Source: an uncultured Verrucomicrobiales bacterium
Lineage (GTDB): Bacteria > Verrucomicrobiota > Verrucomicrobiia > Verrucomicrobiales > Akkermansiaceae
Reading direction: 5' to 3'
Length of the DNA: 55,115 nucleotides
Assembly: GCA_937991965.1 (NCBI GenBank)
Contig: CALKLP010000063.1
Coordinates: 1-55,115 of the forward strand
In this document: positions 44,896 through 54,309 of the stretch, piece after piece
Position numbering within the stretch: position 1 is the stretch's first letter
Layout of the letters: every line of letters begins with the position of its first letter
Notes under the pieces: model-generated
What the model saw: the letters and a program-made list of their open reading frames with translations, nothing else
What the model was told of the DNA's origin: nothing
The model's database searches: none
Position numbers and translations under genes: made by a program

Positions 44896-44935
44896 AAAAA
44901 GATGACTAAGATATAATTCGCAGTCATCTTTTTTT
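44896..44935 (+). terminator. Rho-independent terminator after the TerC gene
   Basis: AAAAAGATGACT (44896-44907) and AGTCATCTTTTT (44922-44933) form a perfect 12-bp stem with a 14-base loop; T residues continue to 44935. It ends the TerC transcript, so the SPFH gene probably has its own promoter. Confidence 0.85.
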
Positions 44936-44955
44936 GTGCTAATTCATTAGGCAAC

Positions 44956-45873
44956 ATGTCAACAAAACGCCCTCCCATCGATATTCCGAACAATCCTGCG
45001 ATTTTTAAAATCGTTCCGATTGTCGTCATTCTCTTCATCGTCATTCTCATCCTAAAGAACGCCTTCATTATCGTCGAGCCAGGACACTCAGGGGTGAAGG
45101 CGACGCTTGGAAATGTGAATGACAAGGCGCTCCCAGCTGGATTTCACTTCTGCATTCCAATAGTAGATAAGGTGACCCAGATTGACATTCGCCAGCGCAA
45201 GCAAAAGGCTGAAGCCACCGCGGCCTCACGCGACCTGCAAACTGTTTCCACAAGCATCGACGTGCAATACTCTCTCCGTGACGTCATGGTCCCGCAGATC
45301 TTTGAGAAAATTGGATCACGTGAGATTTTCGCTGTGACCATCATTGATCCTGCGATTCAAGAATGTCTGAAAGCGGTGACCGCTGGATTCACCGCAGAGG
45401 AGCTCGTCACACAACGCTCCAAGGTCAAAGACGCGGTAGAGAAAAAACTTAATGAATTCATTCAGAAATCCCTCTCGCTGAAAGAATTGGGCAGCTGTAT
45501 CGATATCCACAACATCGCGATTACGGAATTTAAGTTTTCCCGTGAGTTCGATGCCGCGATTGAGGCCAAAGTGACGGCAGAACAACAAGCTCTCCAAGCG
45601 ATGCAAGAGAAGGAAAAAATCATTATTCAAGCTCAAGCTCAAAAGGAAAAAGCTCGGATGGAAGCGGAAGCTAAGGCGATTACAATTCGCGAGGAGTCAG
45701 TAGCTCTTGCTGAGGCGATTGAGCGAGAGGCAAAGGCTCTCAAGAATAACCCGGAACTCATAAAACTGCGCTCTATCGAGCGTTGGGACGGAGTGCTTCC
45801 CAAGTTCTCTGGAGGTGGAGCTGTTCCATTCCTCAATATCGATATGAAGGATCTCGATAAAGGGGGGCAGTAA
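44956..45873 (+). CDS. SPFH/prohibitin-family membrane protein
   Basis: A 305-residue protein with one membrane helix (about residues 16-37), the SPFH domain (about 40-210, IVEPGHSGVKATLG and RKQKAEATAASRDLQTVSTSIDVQYSL are the prohibitin/HflC-like signatures), then a long coiled coil (about 205-265). It forms membrane rings that scaffold or regulate proteases and lipids. No FtsH, HflK or NfeD gene is adjacent. The rest of the neighbourhood is metal transport and channels. Confidence 0.87.
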   Translation: MSTKRPPIDIPNNPAIFKIVPIVVILFIVILILKNAFIIVEPGHSGVKATLGNVNDKALPAGFHFCIPIVDKVTQIDIRQRKQKAEATAASRDLQTVSTSIDVQYSLRDVMVPQIFEKIGSREIFAVTIIDPAIQECLKAVTAGFTAEELVTQRSKVKDAVEKKLNEFIQKSLSLKELGSCIDIHNIAITEFKFSREFDAAIEAKVTAEQQALQAMQEKEKIIIQAQAQKEKARMEAEAKAITIREESVALAEAIEREAKALKNNPELIKLRSIERWDGVLPKFSGGGAVPFLNIDMKDLDKGGQ

Positions 45874-46469
45874 AGCACTACGAAGTGTATCACATGCTCA
45901 TCATGGATGTTGAGTCTGAGGAATATTCGAAAAAGAAAAAAGCGAGCATAGACCTCACTTCTATTTCTTTCTGTTTTTTTATGTCTTGCCTTAGAGGCTG
46001 ATGGCGAAACGCATACGGAAATGCGATAAAGAAAAATTCTACGTGTTCTTAGGGTAACCTAATTCTGAGCCGCGAATAGTAACCATCCCTCATGAAGATG
46101 AGCTATATGATAAATATCACGACAAAAAGGGGGCTAGAAGTTGTCGGGATGAATGTTTCGGAAGTAAGTGGAAGAATACGATTTTAGCATTTGTGGAGAG
46201 AAAGGGAGAGGGCGTTTATGCCCCTATAGCCTGCGTTTAAACGGAAACCTTACCAAAAACCGATGGCTTCAAAAAACGGTTCGATTTTAACAATGCCAAA
46301 AAATGAAGAAGGGTAATTTCCCATGACGGCGAAGCAACTTAAAGTGGATTTAAGCAAAACTAAATACAAGAAGAGTAGGTGCTGAATTATTGTTCCGATT
46401 TGTATATTAAGCATGATAAGCTGGGGCAAAGTGTTGCTCATAGAGAATCACAAAAGGCTTTCTAGTATA
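45874..46469. other. Long non-coding stretch, nothing recognised
   Basis: About 600 bases between the SPFH gene and the terminator of the TM-helix channel gene. I see only short frames (about 32 codons near 46090 and a few others) with no ribosome site or family match. It is AT-rich with runs of A and T. It may hold a small RNA, but nothing in the sequence supports one. Confidence 0.5.
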
Positions 46470-46501
46470 AAAAAAGAGAGCGACCTCTTACGAGATCGCT
46501 C
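46470..46501 (-). terminator. Rho-independent terminator of the TM-helix channel gene
   Basis: On the minus strand GAGCGATCTC and GAGGTCGCTC form a 10-bp stem with one G-T pair and loop GTAA, followed by TCTTTTTTT. Ends the leftward gene 34 bases after its stop. Confidence 0.85.
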
Positions 46502-46534
46502 AGCTTTGTTTAGCTTTCTAAAAACTAAGTGGGA

Positions 46535-47728
46535 TTAACCACGCTTCTGAAGGTAACGAGCAACGAAGTCTTTACCACCAAGTCCGAGTGCAATAGCACC
46601 ACCGATACCAGCTGCGAATCCAAGTGCGATCACGATCACGTTGAATGGAAGGCCAGTGATGTCAGGAGCGATACCTGAACGGTTAAGAGCAACTACTGCG
46701 GAAACGAATAGGATGATTCCGTTAGCAACCTTAGCAAGAACAAGGTTCTTATCTGCAAGTTGCGTGTAAGCAAACTTAGCAGCTACGAAACCTGCACCGA
46801 AGATAAGAACAGCGATGAGGACATTCCAGTAACCACCAAGAACGAATCCTGATGCTTCACTGAGGATACCGAGTTGAAGCTTATCAATTGCCGTTGCAAC
46901 TACTGTAACGAGGATTGAGATAAACACGATGAGTCCAGCAAGTCCTGAGATGGAGTTTTTACCAGAAGCAGGAATAGCAAGTCCCATCTTAGCTGGGAAG
47001 TTGTCAACGCCTGTAGCAGAAAGAAGGTTAGTGATAAGCTTCTGTGCGATCTGACCGATGATAACACCTACCGCGATAAGGATACCAGCGATGAGGATGT
47101 TAGGAATGGTTCCAAGGATGTTTTCTGTAATTCCTGCAATCGGCTCTGAAAGCTCAGGCATCTTAAGGAAACCAAGAGCAACAGGGAGGAAGAGAAGGAT
47201 GATGAAACAGTATAGAGCGGTTGAAACAGCTCCTGAGATAGGAGTTTCACCGGAAGTGTTTCCAAGTCTTTCGTCAACTCTAGCAGCGTTAAGAACGTTA
47301 CCAACAAGACCTTTAACGATCTTAGCAAGAACTGTTCCTAAGTAGATAACGATACCAGCAACAAGAATCTTTGGAATCGCAGCGAGGATTTGGTCGAGTA
47401 AGCTCTGAAGTGGAGCAAGAACCTCTTTGAGTCCTGCAATGTTAAGAGCAAGGATGATGATGAAGAGAAGGAGAAGACCATAAACGAATGATCCAACCAT
47501 TTTCTCAGATGATCCTGCATTTGAACCAAGAACCTTGGCAAGTTTGTCATCAAGTGACGATTTGCTGAGGCTTTTCTCAACAAGTTTGGAAATTCCTTTT
47601 GCGATAGTTTTACCGATAAGGAATACGACGATGGCGGCGATTGCGCTTCCTACTGGTCCAAGTGTTTGGAGCATGTTAGGGATTGCTTGCAATACACCAG
47701 ATACGGACGATTCTGCTAGTACGTTCAT
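46535..47728 (-). CDS. Mechanosensitive-channel-like protein with conserved TM-helix repeats
   Basis: A 397-residue very hydrophobic protein with about 10 helices. It contains internal repeats of a segment such as ILAAIPKILVAGIVIYLGT and ILGTIPNILIAGILIAVGV, each followed by a short helix (AARVDERLG, SATGVDNFP). This is the pattern of the conserved TM-helix family (CmpX-like, PF05552), part of the mechanosensitive channel clan but without the MscS beta domain. Function is thought to be osmotic or membrane stress. It has its own strong terminator and stands alone. Confidence 0.8.
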   Translation of the reverse strand: MNVLAESSVSGVLQAIPNMLQTLGPVGSAIAAIVVFLIGKTIAKGISKLVEKSLSKSSLDDKLAKVLGSNAGSSEKMVGSFVYGLLLLFIIILALNIAGLKEVLAPLQSLLDQILAAIPKILVAGIVIYLGTVLAKIVKGLVGNVLNAARVDERLGNTSGETPISGAVSTALYCFIILLFLPVALGFLKMPELSEPIAGITENILGTIPNILIAGILIAVGVIIGQIAQKLITNLLSATGVDNFPAKMGLAIPASGKNSISGLAGLIVFISILVTVVATAIDKLQLGILSEASGFVLGGYWNVLIAVLIFGAGFVAAKFAYTQLADKNLVLAKVANGIILFVSAVVALNRSGIAPDITGLPFNVIVIALGFAAGIGGAIALGLGGKDFVARYLQKRG

Positions 47729-47813
47729 GTTTGTTTAGTGTTATTTTTTAAGTGGAATCTTTTGATTCTAAATCTATAGATGGGTGGAATCACCCTTTCT
47801 GTCACTTATTTTC

Positions 47814-48509
47814 TTATTGTTTTACACTTTTTTTAGGGATGGGAGTGATTCGGATCATTTTCCATGCGACCAGCCACCCTATAATAAGGCCTCCTAGGTG
47901 GCATGGGTGGCTTATCTGAAGGATGCTATAGGAGAAAGTCAGTACCAAATGATTAAGTTGAGGTGACGGGGGCAATTGTATACCAGAGGCGACGAGCATG
48001 AGGAAAAAAGTGATGATGATTAATAGGGGCGTGAGCGTGGTGCCTTTAATTCCGCAGAATCGTGATTCTCCCGCAAAGGTCAAATAGGCTGCGAGGAGAG
48101 CGAAATTGCCGCCTGAGATCCCGATTAAAAAAGAGAGTTCTCCAGCAAGAATGGCGTAAATAAGCTGGAAGATCCCACCTGCGAGGACACCTAGGCCGAT
48201 GAGTTGTAGCGCTTTGGGGAGTCCGAAAATGTGGGTGATGCGCCCCCCGTAGTAGAGCAGCATGATGCTATTGAGGGCGACATGCCCAAGATGCTGTGGA
48301 TGGTGAAAGAGCGCATATGTGAACAGCGTCCAAACCTTTCCAGATTTGATGCTGTGAGGGGAAAGGCCGACGTGCTGGTAAAACTCGTCGGTGCCGAGAC
48401 TGGGTATCAGTGTTCCGCAGATCAGTTGAATCGTGAGTAGAAGAGCCGTAAGAAGAATTAACGCAGGGCTGATGCGAAGGCGGGGCAGATTCTGGAACCA
48501 CTGCTTCAT
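47814..48509 (-). CDS. Rhomboid-family intramembrane protease
   Basis: A 231-residue protein with about six membrane helices. The Ser motif GISGGNFALLAAY, the His in HPCHLGGLIIGW and the Asn in HVALNSIMLLYY give the family's Ser-His dyad and Asn. It cuts membrane-embedded substrates; the target is unknown. It overlaps the upstream GH57-like gene by 4 bases (ATGA type), so both are translated from one message. Confidence 0.85.
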   Translation of the reverse strand: MKQWFQNLPRLRISPALILLTALLLTIQLICGTLIPSLGTDEFYQHVGLSPHSIKSGKVWTLFTYALFHHPQHLGHVALNSIMLLYYGGRITHIFGLPKALQLIGLGVLAGGIFQLIYAILAGELSFLIGISGGNFALLAAYLTFAGESRFCGIKGTTLTPLLIIITFFLMLVASGIQLPPSPQLNHLVLTFSYSILQISHPCHLGGLIIGWLVAWKMIRITPIPKKSVKQ

Positions 48510-49699
48510 AATAACCCTTCAGAGTTATGGAGGATTTGTTGCGCCATCTGGACTTTCGACCTGATTTGCAAATCTGCGAGAATATTCATGAAGTAGGAGT
48601 AATTCTCGTAGGGTGCAGAATCGACGGCGTGTTGAGTGCTCATCGCGGTAAAGTGTTCTGCAGATTGGAGGTTGGACCAGTGATCAAAAAGCTCCTTGCT
48701 GTTGGAAGATTCCACGAGCTGTTGCAGGCGGAAGAGTTTTTGGCTGGCTTCCTGCTGCATAACATTCGCTTGCCAGGCTGATTTGTCTTTTTCGACGCCC
48801 GCCCAGGAGGAGTGCTTTGGGGCGCTGTAACCCTCGCAGGGTTCTAGGGCGTTTACTACGGAAGCAGGGGAATGAACCCGAATGCCTAGAGCGTGAGCAC
48901 CGAGGATGAGATTCTCCCAGAAGTCGAAGATGCCTGATTCTTTTGGATGATATGCCCCAATCGACTCTAAGCCCATAAACAGGTTGCGAATGGGAGCGGT
49001 CTCTGCGGTGACCCAGTTGAGGAATTTATCAGGGGTTAGAGGGAAGGCGTCCCAATTACGATCCGAGAAGCGCAGTCCAAGATCGTCAGAAAGATCACTG
49101 TTGCGTAAGAGGAGACGGACTGCGGGAGAATCCACCGCATGATATAAGTAATCAGGAGAGCGATGTCCTAAGTAGCGTTGTATCCCTTCTGCGAGAATGG
49201 TGTCGTAGCCAAAGGATTGGATCGTCTTGACCATATCATCCCGGTAAATGAGTTCGGTATTAGCGAAGACGGTTGGGCGCACCCCGAAGTAGTCAAATAT
49301 AAGGCGGCGATGGTTCTGAATTTGGCGTGCAGTCTCTTGAGCAGAAAAGAAAGAGGAGATGGAATGCGTCATCATACCACCCGTGAGCACGGCTACCCCC
49401 AAATCGACCGCGTTTTTAAATCTGGCTAGGACGTCTGGGCGCCAGCGTTCAAGCTGAGTGAGCAAGGTGCCACTGAGGCTCAGGCCAAAGGAAAATTGTC
49501 CTCCCGTTTTTTGATGAAGCTTCTCAAAAAGCTGAAGCGCAGGGAGGTAGCTCTGTTTGCAGACATCATTCAGGAGGAGCTGATTTTTTTTATCATCAAA
49601 GTAATTTGGATTACTCCCGATTTGGAAAAAGTCATAAGACTGCGTGCGGAAAGGCTGATGCGCCTGAAAAAACAGACAGACTACAGGAGGGGAGTTCAC
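48506..49699 (-). CDS. Glycoside hydrolase family 57-like protein
   Basis: A 397-residue protein. FQAHQPFR (His motif) and FANTELIYRDDM (with the catalytic Glu) match GH57 conserved regions 1 and 3. The fourth region, usually like M-D-Y-E-T-F-G with the acid Asp, appears here as FMGLESIGAY, where that Asp looks like Gly. This may be an alpha-amylase-like homologue with lost or altered activity, or one whose acid lies elsewhere. No signal peptide, so it acts inside the cell. It overlaps the rhomboid gene by 4 bases. Confidence 0.8.
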   Translation of the reverse strand: MNSPPVVCLFFQAHQPFRTQSYDFFQIGSNPNYFDDKKNQLLLNDVCKQSYLPALQLFEKLHQKTGGQFSFGLSLSGTLLTQLERWRPDVLARFKNAVDLGVAVLTGGMMTHSISSFFSAQETARQIQNHRRLIFDYFGVRPTVFANTELIYRDDMVKTIQSFGYDTILAEGIQRYLGHRSPDYLYHAVDSPAVRLLLRNSDLSDDLGLRFSDRNWDAFPLTPDKFLNWVTAETAPIRNLFMGLESIGAYHPKESGIFDFWENLILGAHALGIRVHSPASVVNALEPCEGYSAPKHSSWAGVEKDKSAWQANVMQQEASQKLFRLQQLVESSNSKELFDHWSNLQSAEHFTAMSTQHAVDSAPYENYSYFMNILADLQIRSKVQMAQQILHNSEGLL

Positions 49700-49716
49700 A
49701 GGGAGAGAGCTCCAGA

Positions 49717-50121
49717 TTAGTTATCCTCGATGTATGCGGTGTGACCTTCTTTCTTAATTTTCTTCAGCTGGTCGTAAATGTCATCCGCTTGCTCCTCATT
49801 TTTATTAAGAAAGGCGAGCTCGAAGTCACAAAGAAGCACGTAGTTTCTCGCGAGTAACTTTTTGTATTCTGCGATCTGAGCGGCCTTGAGTGCGGCATCT
49901 TCAGTCTTTTCTGTGAGCGCAGGGATGAGAGGGAAGCATTTGATGAGTTCTTCCTGCGCCTGACGCACTACAGCTGCTTTTTCATCGAACCCGTCGATCT
50001 TACGTAAACTTTTCAAGAGTCCACTCAGCTCGTCCATGTGCTTACCAAGTTGAGTTTCGTCTTCTCCAAAAGCTGGGAAGGCAAGGAATAAAGCGAGAAT
50101 AAGGGTGATGGATCGTTTCAT
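49717..50121 (-). CDS. Cytochrome-b562-like secreted four-helix protein
   Basis: A 134-residue protein with a signal peptide (about residues 1-19, LILALFLAFPAFG). The mature part is four helices; KHMDELSGLLKSLRK near its start and QLKKIKKEGHTAYIED at its end align with the Met and His haem-ligand regions of cytochrome b562. This is a recall-based alignment without a CxxCH haem site, so binding non-covalent haem is possible but unproven. It sits before the GH57-like gene and diverges from tilS. Confidence 0.55.
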   Translation of the reverse strand: MKRSITLILALFLAFPAFGEDETQLGKHMDELSGLLKSLRKIDGFDEKAAVVRQAQEELIKCFPLIPALTEKTEDAALKAAQIAEYKKLLARNYVLLCDFELAFLNKNEEQADDIYDQLKKIKKEGHTAYIEDN

Positions 50122-50264
50122 GTGGTTTTTCTAAGTTGCGCTTATATGAATTGATATTACTGAAAAAGTGAAGCGAATTTTCATGTAATATTAAGTTTTA
50201 TCATGTGGTATACCTGATTTTAGAGTGACTTTCGTTCTGATTTATTCATTCTCGAGATCATCTC

Positions 50265-51149
50265 ATGGATAAACCTCGCTTTATTATCGCTGTTTCTGGA
50301 GGCGTGGACTCCTGCTTTCTCCTCCATCACCTTATGGAACAGGAGGTGGACGCAGTCGTTTGTCATGTTAATCATGGGCTGCGCTCAGAGTCGGGAGAAG
50401 AGGCAAAGTTTGTTCGTGGCTTAGCGCAGGAATACGGTCTTCCCTATGAGGAAAAAATACTCGACTTATCCGCGCAAGGCTCGTTCGAGGCAGAGGCGAG
50501 ACATGAGCGGCTCCAGTTTTTCGCTGAAGTATGTCAACAGTACGGCGTCAAGGAGGTTGCTCTCGGCCATCATGCTGATGACCAAGCCGAGACCCTACTC
50601 ATGCAACTCTGTCGCGGTGCCAAAGGGTTGCAGGGAATGCGTGAGCACACCAGACTAGATGACTACGGGATTACTGTCTGGCGACCCTTGCTCTCCTGGC
50701 GGAAGGCCACGATTCGCGACTGGATGGAGGCGCGCAACTTCTCATGGCGAGAAGATGTAACAAATGGACAGCCCATCGCGGTGCGGAATCGCGTCCGCAA
50801 TGAAGTCATGCCTCTGCTCAGCGAGGTCTTTTCCCGCGATGTTGTGCCGGTGGTCACTCGTGCACAGCCTGATGACCTCACTGCACAGCTGGAGGAGCTA
50901 CTGCAGTTGGTCGATTTAAAAGACCCCCAAGGACGATTGTTCTTACCCAAGCTTTCGCTGCTTTCTGAGCCGCTGCAATCTCGGGTTTTCTTTGATTACC
51001 TGAAGGAGGAAGGAATCCAGGAGCTCTCGACCGAAAAACTACAGGAATGCTTACAGCTGATTAACGCAGTTGACATCGCGAAGGTGAATCTCCCCGGTGG
51101 GCATTATCTGCGCCGCAAGGAGCAGCGTGTTTTTATCCAGAAAGCGTGA
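50265..51149 (+). CDS. tilS: tRNA(Ile)-lysidine synthase
   Basis: A 294-residue N-type ATP-pyrophosphatase. The P-loop is AVSGGVDSCFLLHHL; LGHHADDQAETLLMQL and WRPLLSWRKATIRDW match TilS motifs. It modifies the wobble C of the tRNA for isoleucine codon AUA to lysidine. The protein is shorter than E. coli TilS because the C-terminal domain is reduced or missing. Start ATG 50265, in a 140-base divergent gap with the cytochrome-like gene. Confidence 0.92.
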   Translation: MDKPRFIIAVSGGVDSCFLLHHLMEQEVDAVVCHVNHGLRSESGEEAKFVRGLAQEYGLPYEEKILDLSAQGSFEAEARHERLQFFAEVCQQYGVKEVALGHHADDQAETLLMQLCRGAKGLQGMREHTRLDDYGITVWRPLLSWRKATIRDWMEARNFSWREDVTNGQPIAVRNRVRNEVMPLLSEVFSRDVVPVVTRAQPDDLTAQLEELLQLVDLKDPQGRLFLPKLSLLSEPLQSRVFFDYLKEEGIQELSTEKLQECLQLINAVDIAKVNLPGGHYLRRKEQRVFIQKA

Positions 51150-51165
51150 GAGGTCAAAAGGGAGT

Positions 51166-51182
51166 GTGGGCGTCCCGCCCGC
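51166..51182. repeat. Short GC-rich hairpin after tilS
   Basis: GTGGGCG and CGCCCGC form a 7-bp stem with loop TCC, 17 bases after the tilS stop. No T tract follows. It may be a short repeat element or a weak terminator. Confidence 0.35.
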
Positions 51183-51271
51183 AACATGATTACAGGGACG
51201 TTAGGCTGATGTTTAGCACCGCGAATTTGCCGAATTGAACGACTTTACGGAGGTTGCCAATGATTGAGCGA

Positions 51272-52654
51272 TCAATAATTCAGAGTCGCACCTTTTCCTG
51301 CTTTGTTGTTTTCTGCTTCCCACCACTCGTTAGGGCCTTCTGCGCAGATGTCTTCCCAGGTCTTTATTAGAAGTGCTTTTAGCTCTTCAAATTTCTCTGG
51401 CATTTCCTCTTTGAGGTCATGTTCCTCGTAATGGTCTTTTGGAATGTTGAACAGGAAGAACTCGGTCATGACGTCGTTGGAGACAATTTTGTAGTCACCA
51501 TCACGGAGGGCGATGCGTGATTCAACCGAAGATACGTGCGTTCTCCAGAAGAGGGGGACGTTGCGTTTAGGTGTTTCTCCTTTAAATACAGGGAGCATAC
51601 TAACTCCGTCGATGGTGCGGTCTGCAGGCTCATCAATGTCGAGGATGTCCAAGGCGGTTGAGAAGATGTCTGAGCCAATGACAGGGATATCACTGGTGGT
51701 TCCTGCGGCAATGTGACCCGGCCAGCGGACGATGAATGGAACCCGGATTCCTCCTTCAAAGTCGCTGCGTTTATTACCGCGCAGGCCTCCCGTATCACCA
51801 CCGACACCGGGGACGGGGCCATTGTCTGAGCTGAAAATTAGTAAGGTGTTGTCTTCGAGGCCTTCTGCTTTAAGCGTTTCCATGATTTTCCCGAGAGCGT
51901 AGTCTAGCTGCGTAATGTTTCCAAAGTAGGTTGCATCTTTCTCAGATTGGTCAGGATAGAGGTTAGAAAACTTTATGTCTGTGGCAATGGGCTTGTGAGG
52001 CTCATGGAACCAGACCGACATCACGAAAGGCTTTTTCTCATCACGCACATCTTTAAGCCAGTGGATGGCCTCATCCGCTACGAGCGGAGCAGAGTATCCT
52101 TCTAATTCACCGAGTGCTTTTCCGTTTCGATAGAAGTTGTTAGGGTTTTTATGGCTTGGGTCCGCATTGTTATGGGTCGCCATCCAGTAGTCGTATCCAC
52201 CTTGTTCTCCTACTTGCAGAAATTCAGGGTTGTCGAATTGGGGTTTTGAGAGCAGGTGCCATTTTCCGACGTGGCAGGTTTCATATCCCTTTTCGCGTAG
52301 GAGCTCGGGGTAGGTGATTTCGCTCGCTCTCAAGTGTGCTTTATGCACTCCAGAAAGGTGTCGCCAAACGCCGTTGCGATATGGGGTGCGTCCAGTGAGA
52401 ATGGCGGAGCGGGACGGGGAGCAAACTCCGGAGGCGGAGTAGCCTTGGGTGAATTTCATCCCTTGAGACGCCAGTTTATCTAAGTTAGGTGATTTGATCA
52501 CTGGGTGACCATAGGTGGCGCAATCTCCCCAACCCATATCATCAGCCAAAACGACGATGATGTTAGGAGGGAGTTCTTCAGCAAAGCTAGAGAATAAGTT
52601 CCCGATGAGAGCTATCGTAATGAATGGTTTTCTAAACAGGCGAGGTGTCTTCAT
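51272..52654 (-). CDS. Sulfatase (formylglycine-dependent, type I)
   Basis: A 460-residue protein with a signal peptide (about residues 1-27). The active-site C-x-P-S-R motif is at SGVCSPSRSAILTGRTPY, where the Cys is converted to formylglycine. Metal ligands appear in VLADDMGWGDCATYGHP and SSDNGPVPG. It hydrolyses sulfate esters of glycans or small molecules. An activating enzyme (FGE or anSME) is needed; the SUMF1-like domain in this window lacks the needed Cys, so that enzyme must be elsewhere. Confidence 0.93.
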   Translation of the reverse strand: MKTPRLFRKPFITIALIGNLFSSFAEELPPNIIVVLADDMGWGDCATYGHPVIKSPNLDKLASQGMKFTQGYSASGVCSPSRSAILTGRTPYRNGVWRHLSGVHKAHLRASEITYPELLREKGYETCHVGKWHLLSKPQFDNPEFLQVGEQGGYDYWMATHNNADPSHKNPNNFYRNGKALGELEGYSAPLVADEAIHWLKDVRDEKKPFVMSVWFHEPHKPIATDIKFSNLYPDQSEKDATYFGNITQLDYALGKIMETLKAEGLEDNTLLIFSSDNGPVPGVGGDTGGLRGNKRSDFEGGIRVPFIVRWPGHIAAGTTSDIPVIGSDIFSTALDILDIDEPADRTIDGVSMLPVFKGETPKRNVPLFWRTHVSSVESRIALRDGDYKIVSNDVMTEFFLFNIPKDHYEEHDLKEEMPEKFEELKALLIKTWEDICAEGPNEWWEAENNKAGKGATLNY

Positions 52655-52716
52655 AATAATAATACGTGAGAGGGGGCTGATTGTTTCAATAAACTAATTT
52701 GGAACAGCGCCTTGTT

Positions 52717-53778
52717 TTAAGCTTTATGAGACACTAGTGATTCGATAAGGTCTGCCGCCTTTATTCGTCCTGCAGAGGTGCAGGCTTTCGTTTGTCTCCC
52801 AGTAAGAGGGGATTCGATGAGGCTGCACGAGCCGGCGAATTTGGCGTATTGGCTTGGTTCCGCTTGCACCGCTAAGTGCATGTTGATTTGTTGCTCGAAC
52901 TGGTTGGGCTCTGGTAAGAGATAGGCGGGGACTCCGAGTGACCAGGTTTCAGCTAGCGTCTGGGACCCAGGGGTGGTAATGACGAATTCACTACTCGAGA
53001 GCGTATCGAGAAATCCGTTTTCGCAGGTTTTTCCGTGCTCTAAGTTTGAATAGCTTTCTAAGTGCTTGGCAGAGATTCCATATACACGTCCAGTGAGTCC
53101 TGATGTTTTGGCGATCTCTTGGACTTCAGGGAGCCGCGGAGCGAGGCTGTCCTTAATGTAAACGAGGAAGTGTTTTCCGGCAGGAGTCCAGACGAGTTTG
53201 TCTACGGACATACGCGTGATCGCTCCGACGTAGCGCTCCGAGGCGGTGGCGGTCGGGATCGCAAACTGCTTAGAGACGATGCGGAGGTCTGCGTATGGGG
53301 AAAAACTGTAGAGGAGAAACCACCCTACCAGGCGTTGGATGTTATCGACTAAAGGTAGGCGCTGGGGCATTTCTGACGAGATCATGAAACGCTGACTATC
53401 GAGCGTGACGTGGGGGATGTTGAGCTTTTGGGAGACCCACCATGCGAGCGGTTCAAAGTCGGAAATGGTGAGATCGGGCATCCAATCTTCACTAAAGGTA
53501 TCGATGATCGGTTGGGTATATTTTTCTCGTTTGAGGACAAGTCCAGAGTTGAGAATGAAAGTGGAAAAGAGGCAGATTTTCCCGTTCTTAAAGATGTATT
53601 TTGGCATCTCTATCTCATAGACACAATCGAAGCCAAAGCGGGCGGTGAGGAGTTCGTATGCGTCGAGGTTTGTGTAGAACCGCACATCATGCCCGCGGCT
53701 CATAAGTTCAGAGCCAACTGCGAGCGCGCGCGAGGCATGTCCACGTGTCATTCCAACTAAGCTGTACGCAATGTTCAT
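52717..53778 (-). CDS. Glycosyltransferase-like protein (MJ1255/GT28-like)
   Basis: A 353-residue GT-B protein. The N-terminal motif GMTRGHASRALAVGSEL resembles the G-x-GH donor region, and the C-terminal GGTS/PGSQTLAETWSLGVPAYLLPEP motif is that of GT28-like enzymes such as MurG relatives. Donor and acceptor are not readable. It follows tadA by 9 bases, so both are in one leftward unit. Its final codons share a 23-base sequence with a site near 16.5 kb. Confidence 0.78.
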   Translation of the reverse strand: MNIAYSLVGMTRGHASRALAVGSELMSRGHDVRFYTNLDAYELLTARFGFDCVYEIEMPKYIFKNGKICLFSTFILNSGLVLKREKYTQPIIDTFSEDWMPDLTISDFEPLAWWVSQKLNIPHVTLDSQRFMISSEMPQRLPLVDNIQRLVGWFLLYSFSPYADLRIVSKQFAIPTATASERYVGAITRMSVDKLVWTPAGKHFLVYIKDSLAPRLPEVQEIAKTSGLTGRVYGISAKHLESYSNLEHGKTCENGFLDTLSSSEFVITTPGSQTLAETWSLGVPAYLLPEPNQFEQQINMHLAVQAEPSQYAKFAGSCSLIESPLTGRQTKACTSAGRIKAADLIESLVSHKA

Positions 53779-53787
53779 GCAGTGACC

Positions 53788-54306
53788 TTAGATTTCGATG
53801 TCTCCGGGTGGTAAACCTTTCTGGATTTCGAGGGCGTTTTTGCGTTTCTGGCGTGCCTCACGGAAGAAGCCGACGAGAAGGTCGCGCGATTCGTCCTCAC
53901 ATATTCCATACTGCAGTTCACACGCGTGGTTGAGCGGGGGATTAGATTGGAGTAAGTTAATCCATCCACCACAGGCTCCAGCCTTGGGGTCGGGGAGGGC
54001 AAAGACGACCTTATCGGGACGGCAGTGCACAATGGCACCTGCACACATCGGACAGGGCTCCTTGGTGACATACAGCGTGCATCCTTCTAATCTCCAGTCA
54101 CCGAGGTGACTTTGAGCGGAGGTGAGGGCGAGCATTTCCGCATGCGCGGTGGCATCCTTTAGGGTTTCTACTTGGTTCCAGCCACGGGCGATGACTTGCT
54201 GGTCTTTTACGATGACGGCACCAATTGGGACTTCGTTTGCCTTGAAGGCTTTTCTCGCTTCTCGTAGGGCTTGATGCATGAAGTAGTCGTCAGTGAGGAG
54301 TTCCAT
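53788..54306 (-). CDS. tadA: tRNA-specific adenosine deaminase
   Basis: A 172-residue zinc deaminase. The zinc and catalytic motifs HAEMLAL and EPCPMCAGAIVH are complete. It converts wobble adenosine 34 of the tRNA for arginine to inosine. The C-terminus is extended compared with E. coli TadA and ends LPPGDIEI. It follows the TPR gene by 3 bases and precedes the glycosyltransferase gene by 9. Confidence 0.9.
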   Translation of the reverse strand: MELLTDDYFMHQALREARKAFKANEVPIGAVIVKDQQVIARGWNQVETLKDATAHAEMLALTSAQSHLGDWRLEGCTLYVTKEPCPMCAGAIVHCRPDKVVFALPDPKAGACGGWINLLQSNPPLNHACELQYGICEDESRDLLVGFFREARQKRKNALEIQKGLPPGDIEI

Positions 54307-54309
54307 AAG

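Noticed and set aside
46250-46441. 63-codon frame in the long gap
   Set aside because: No ribosome site, no match, unusual composition for a gene; the gap seems non-coding.
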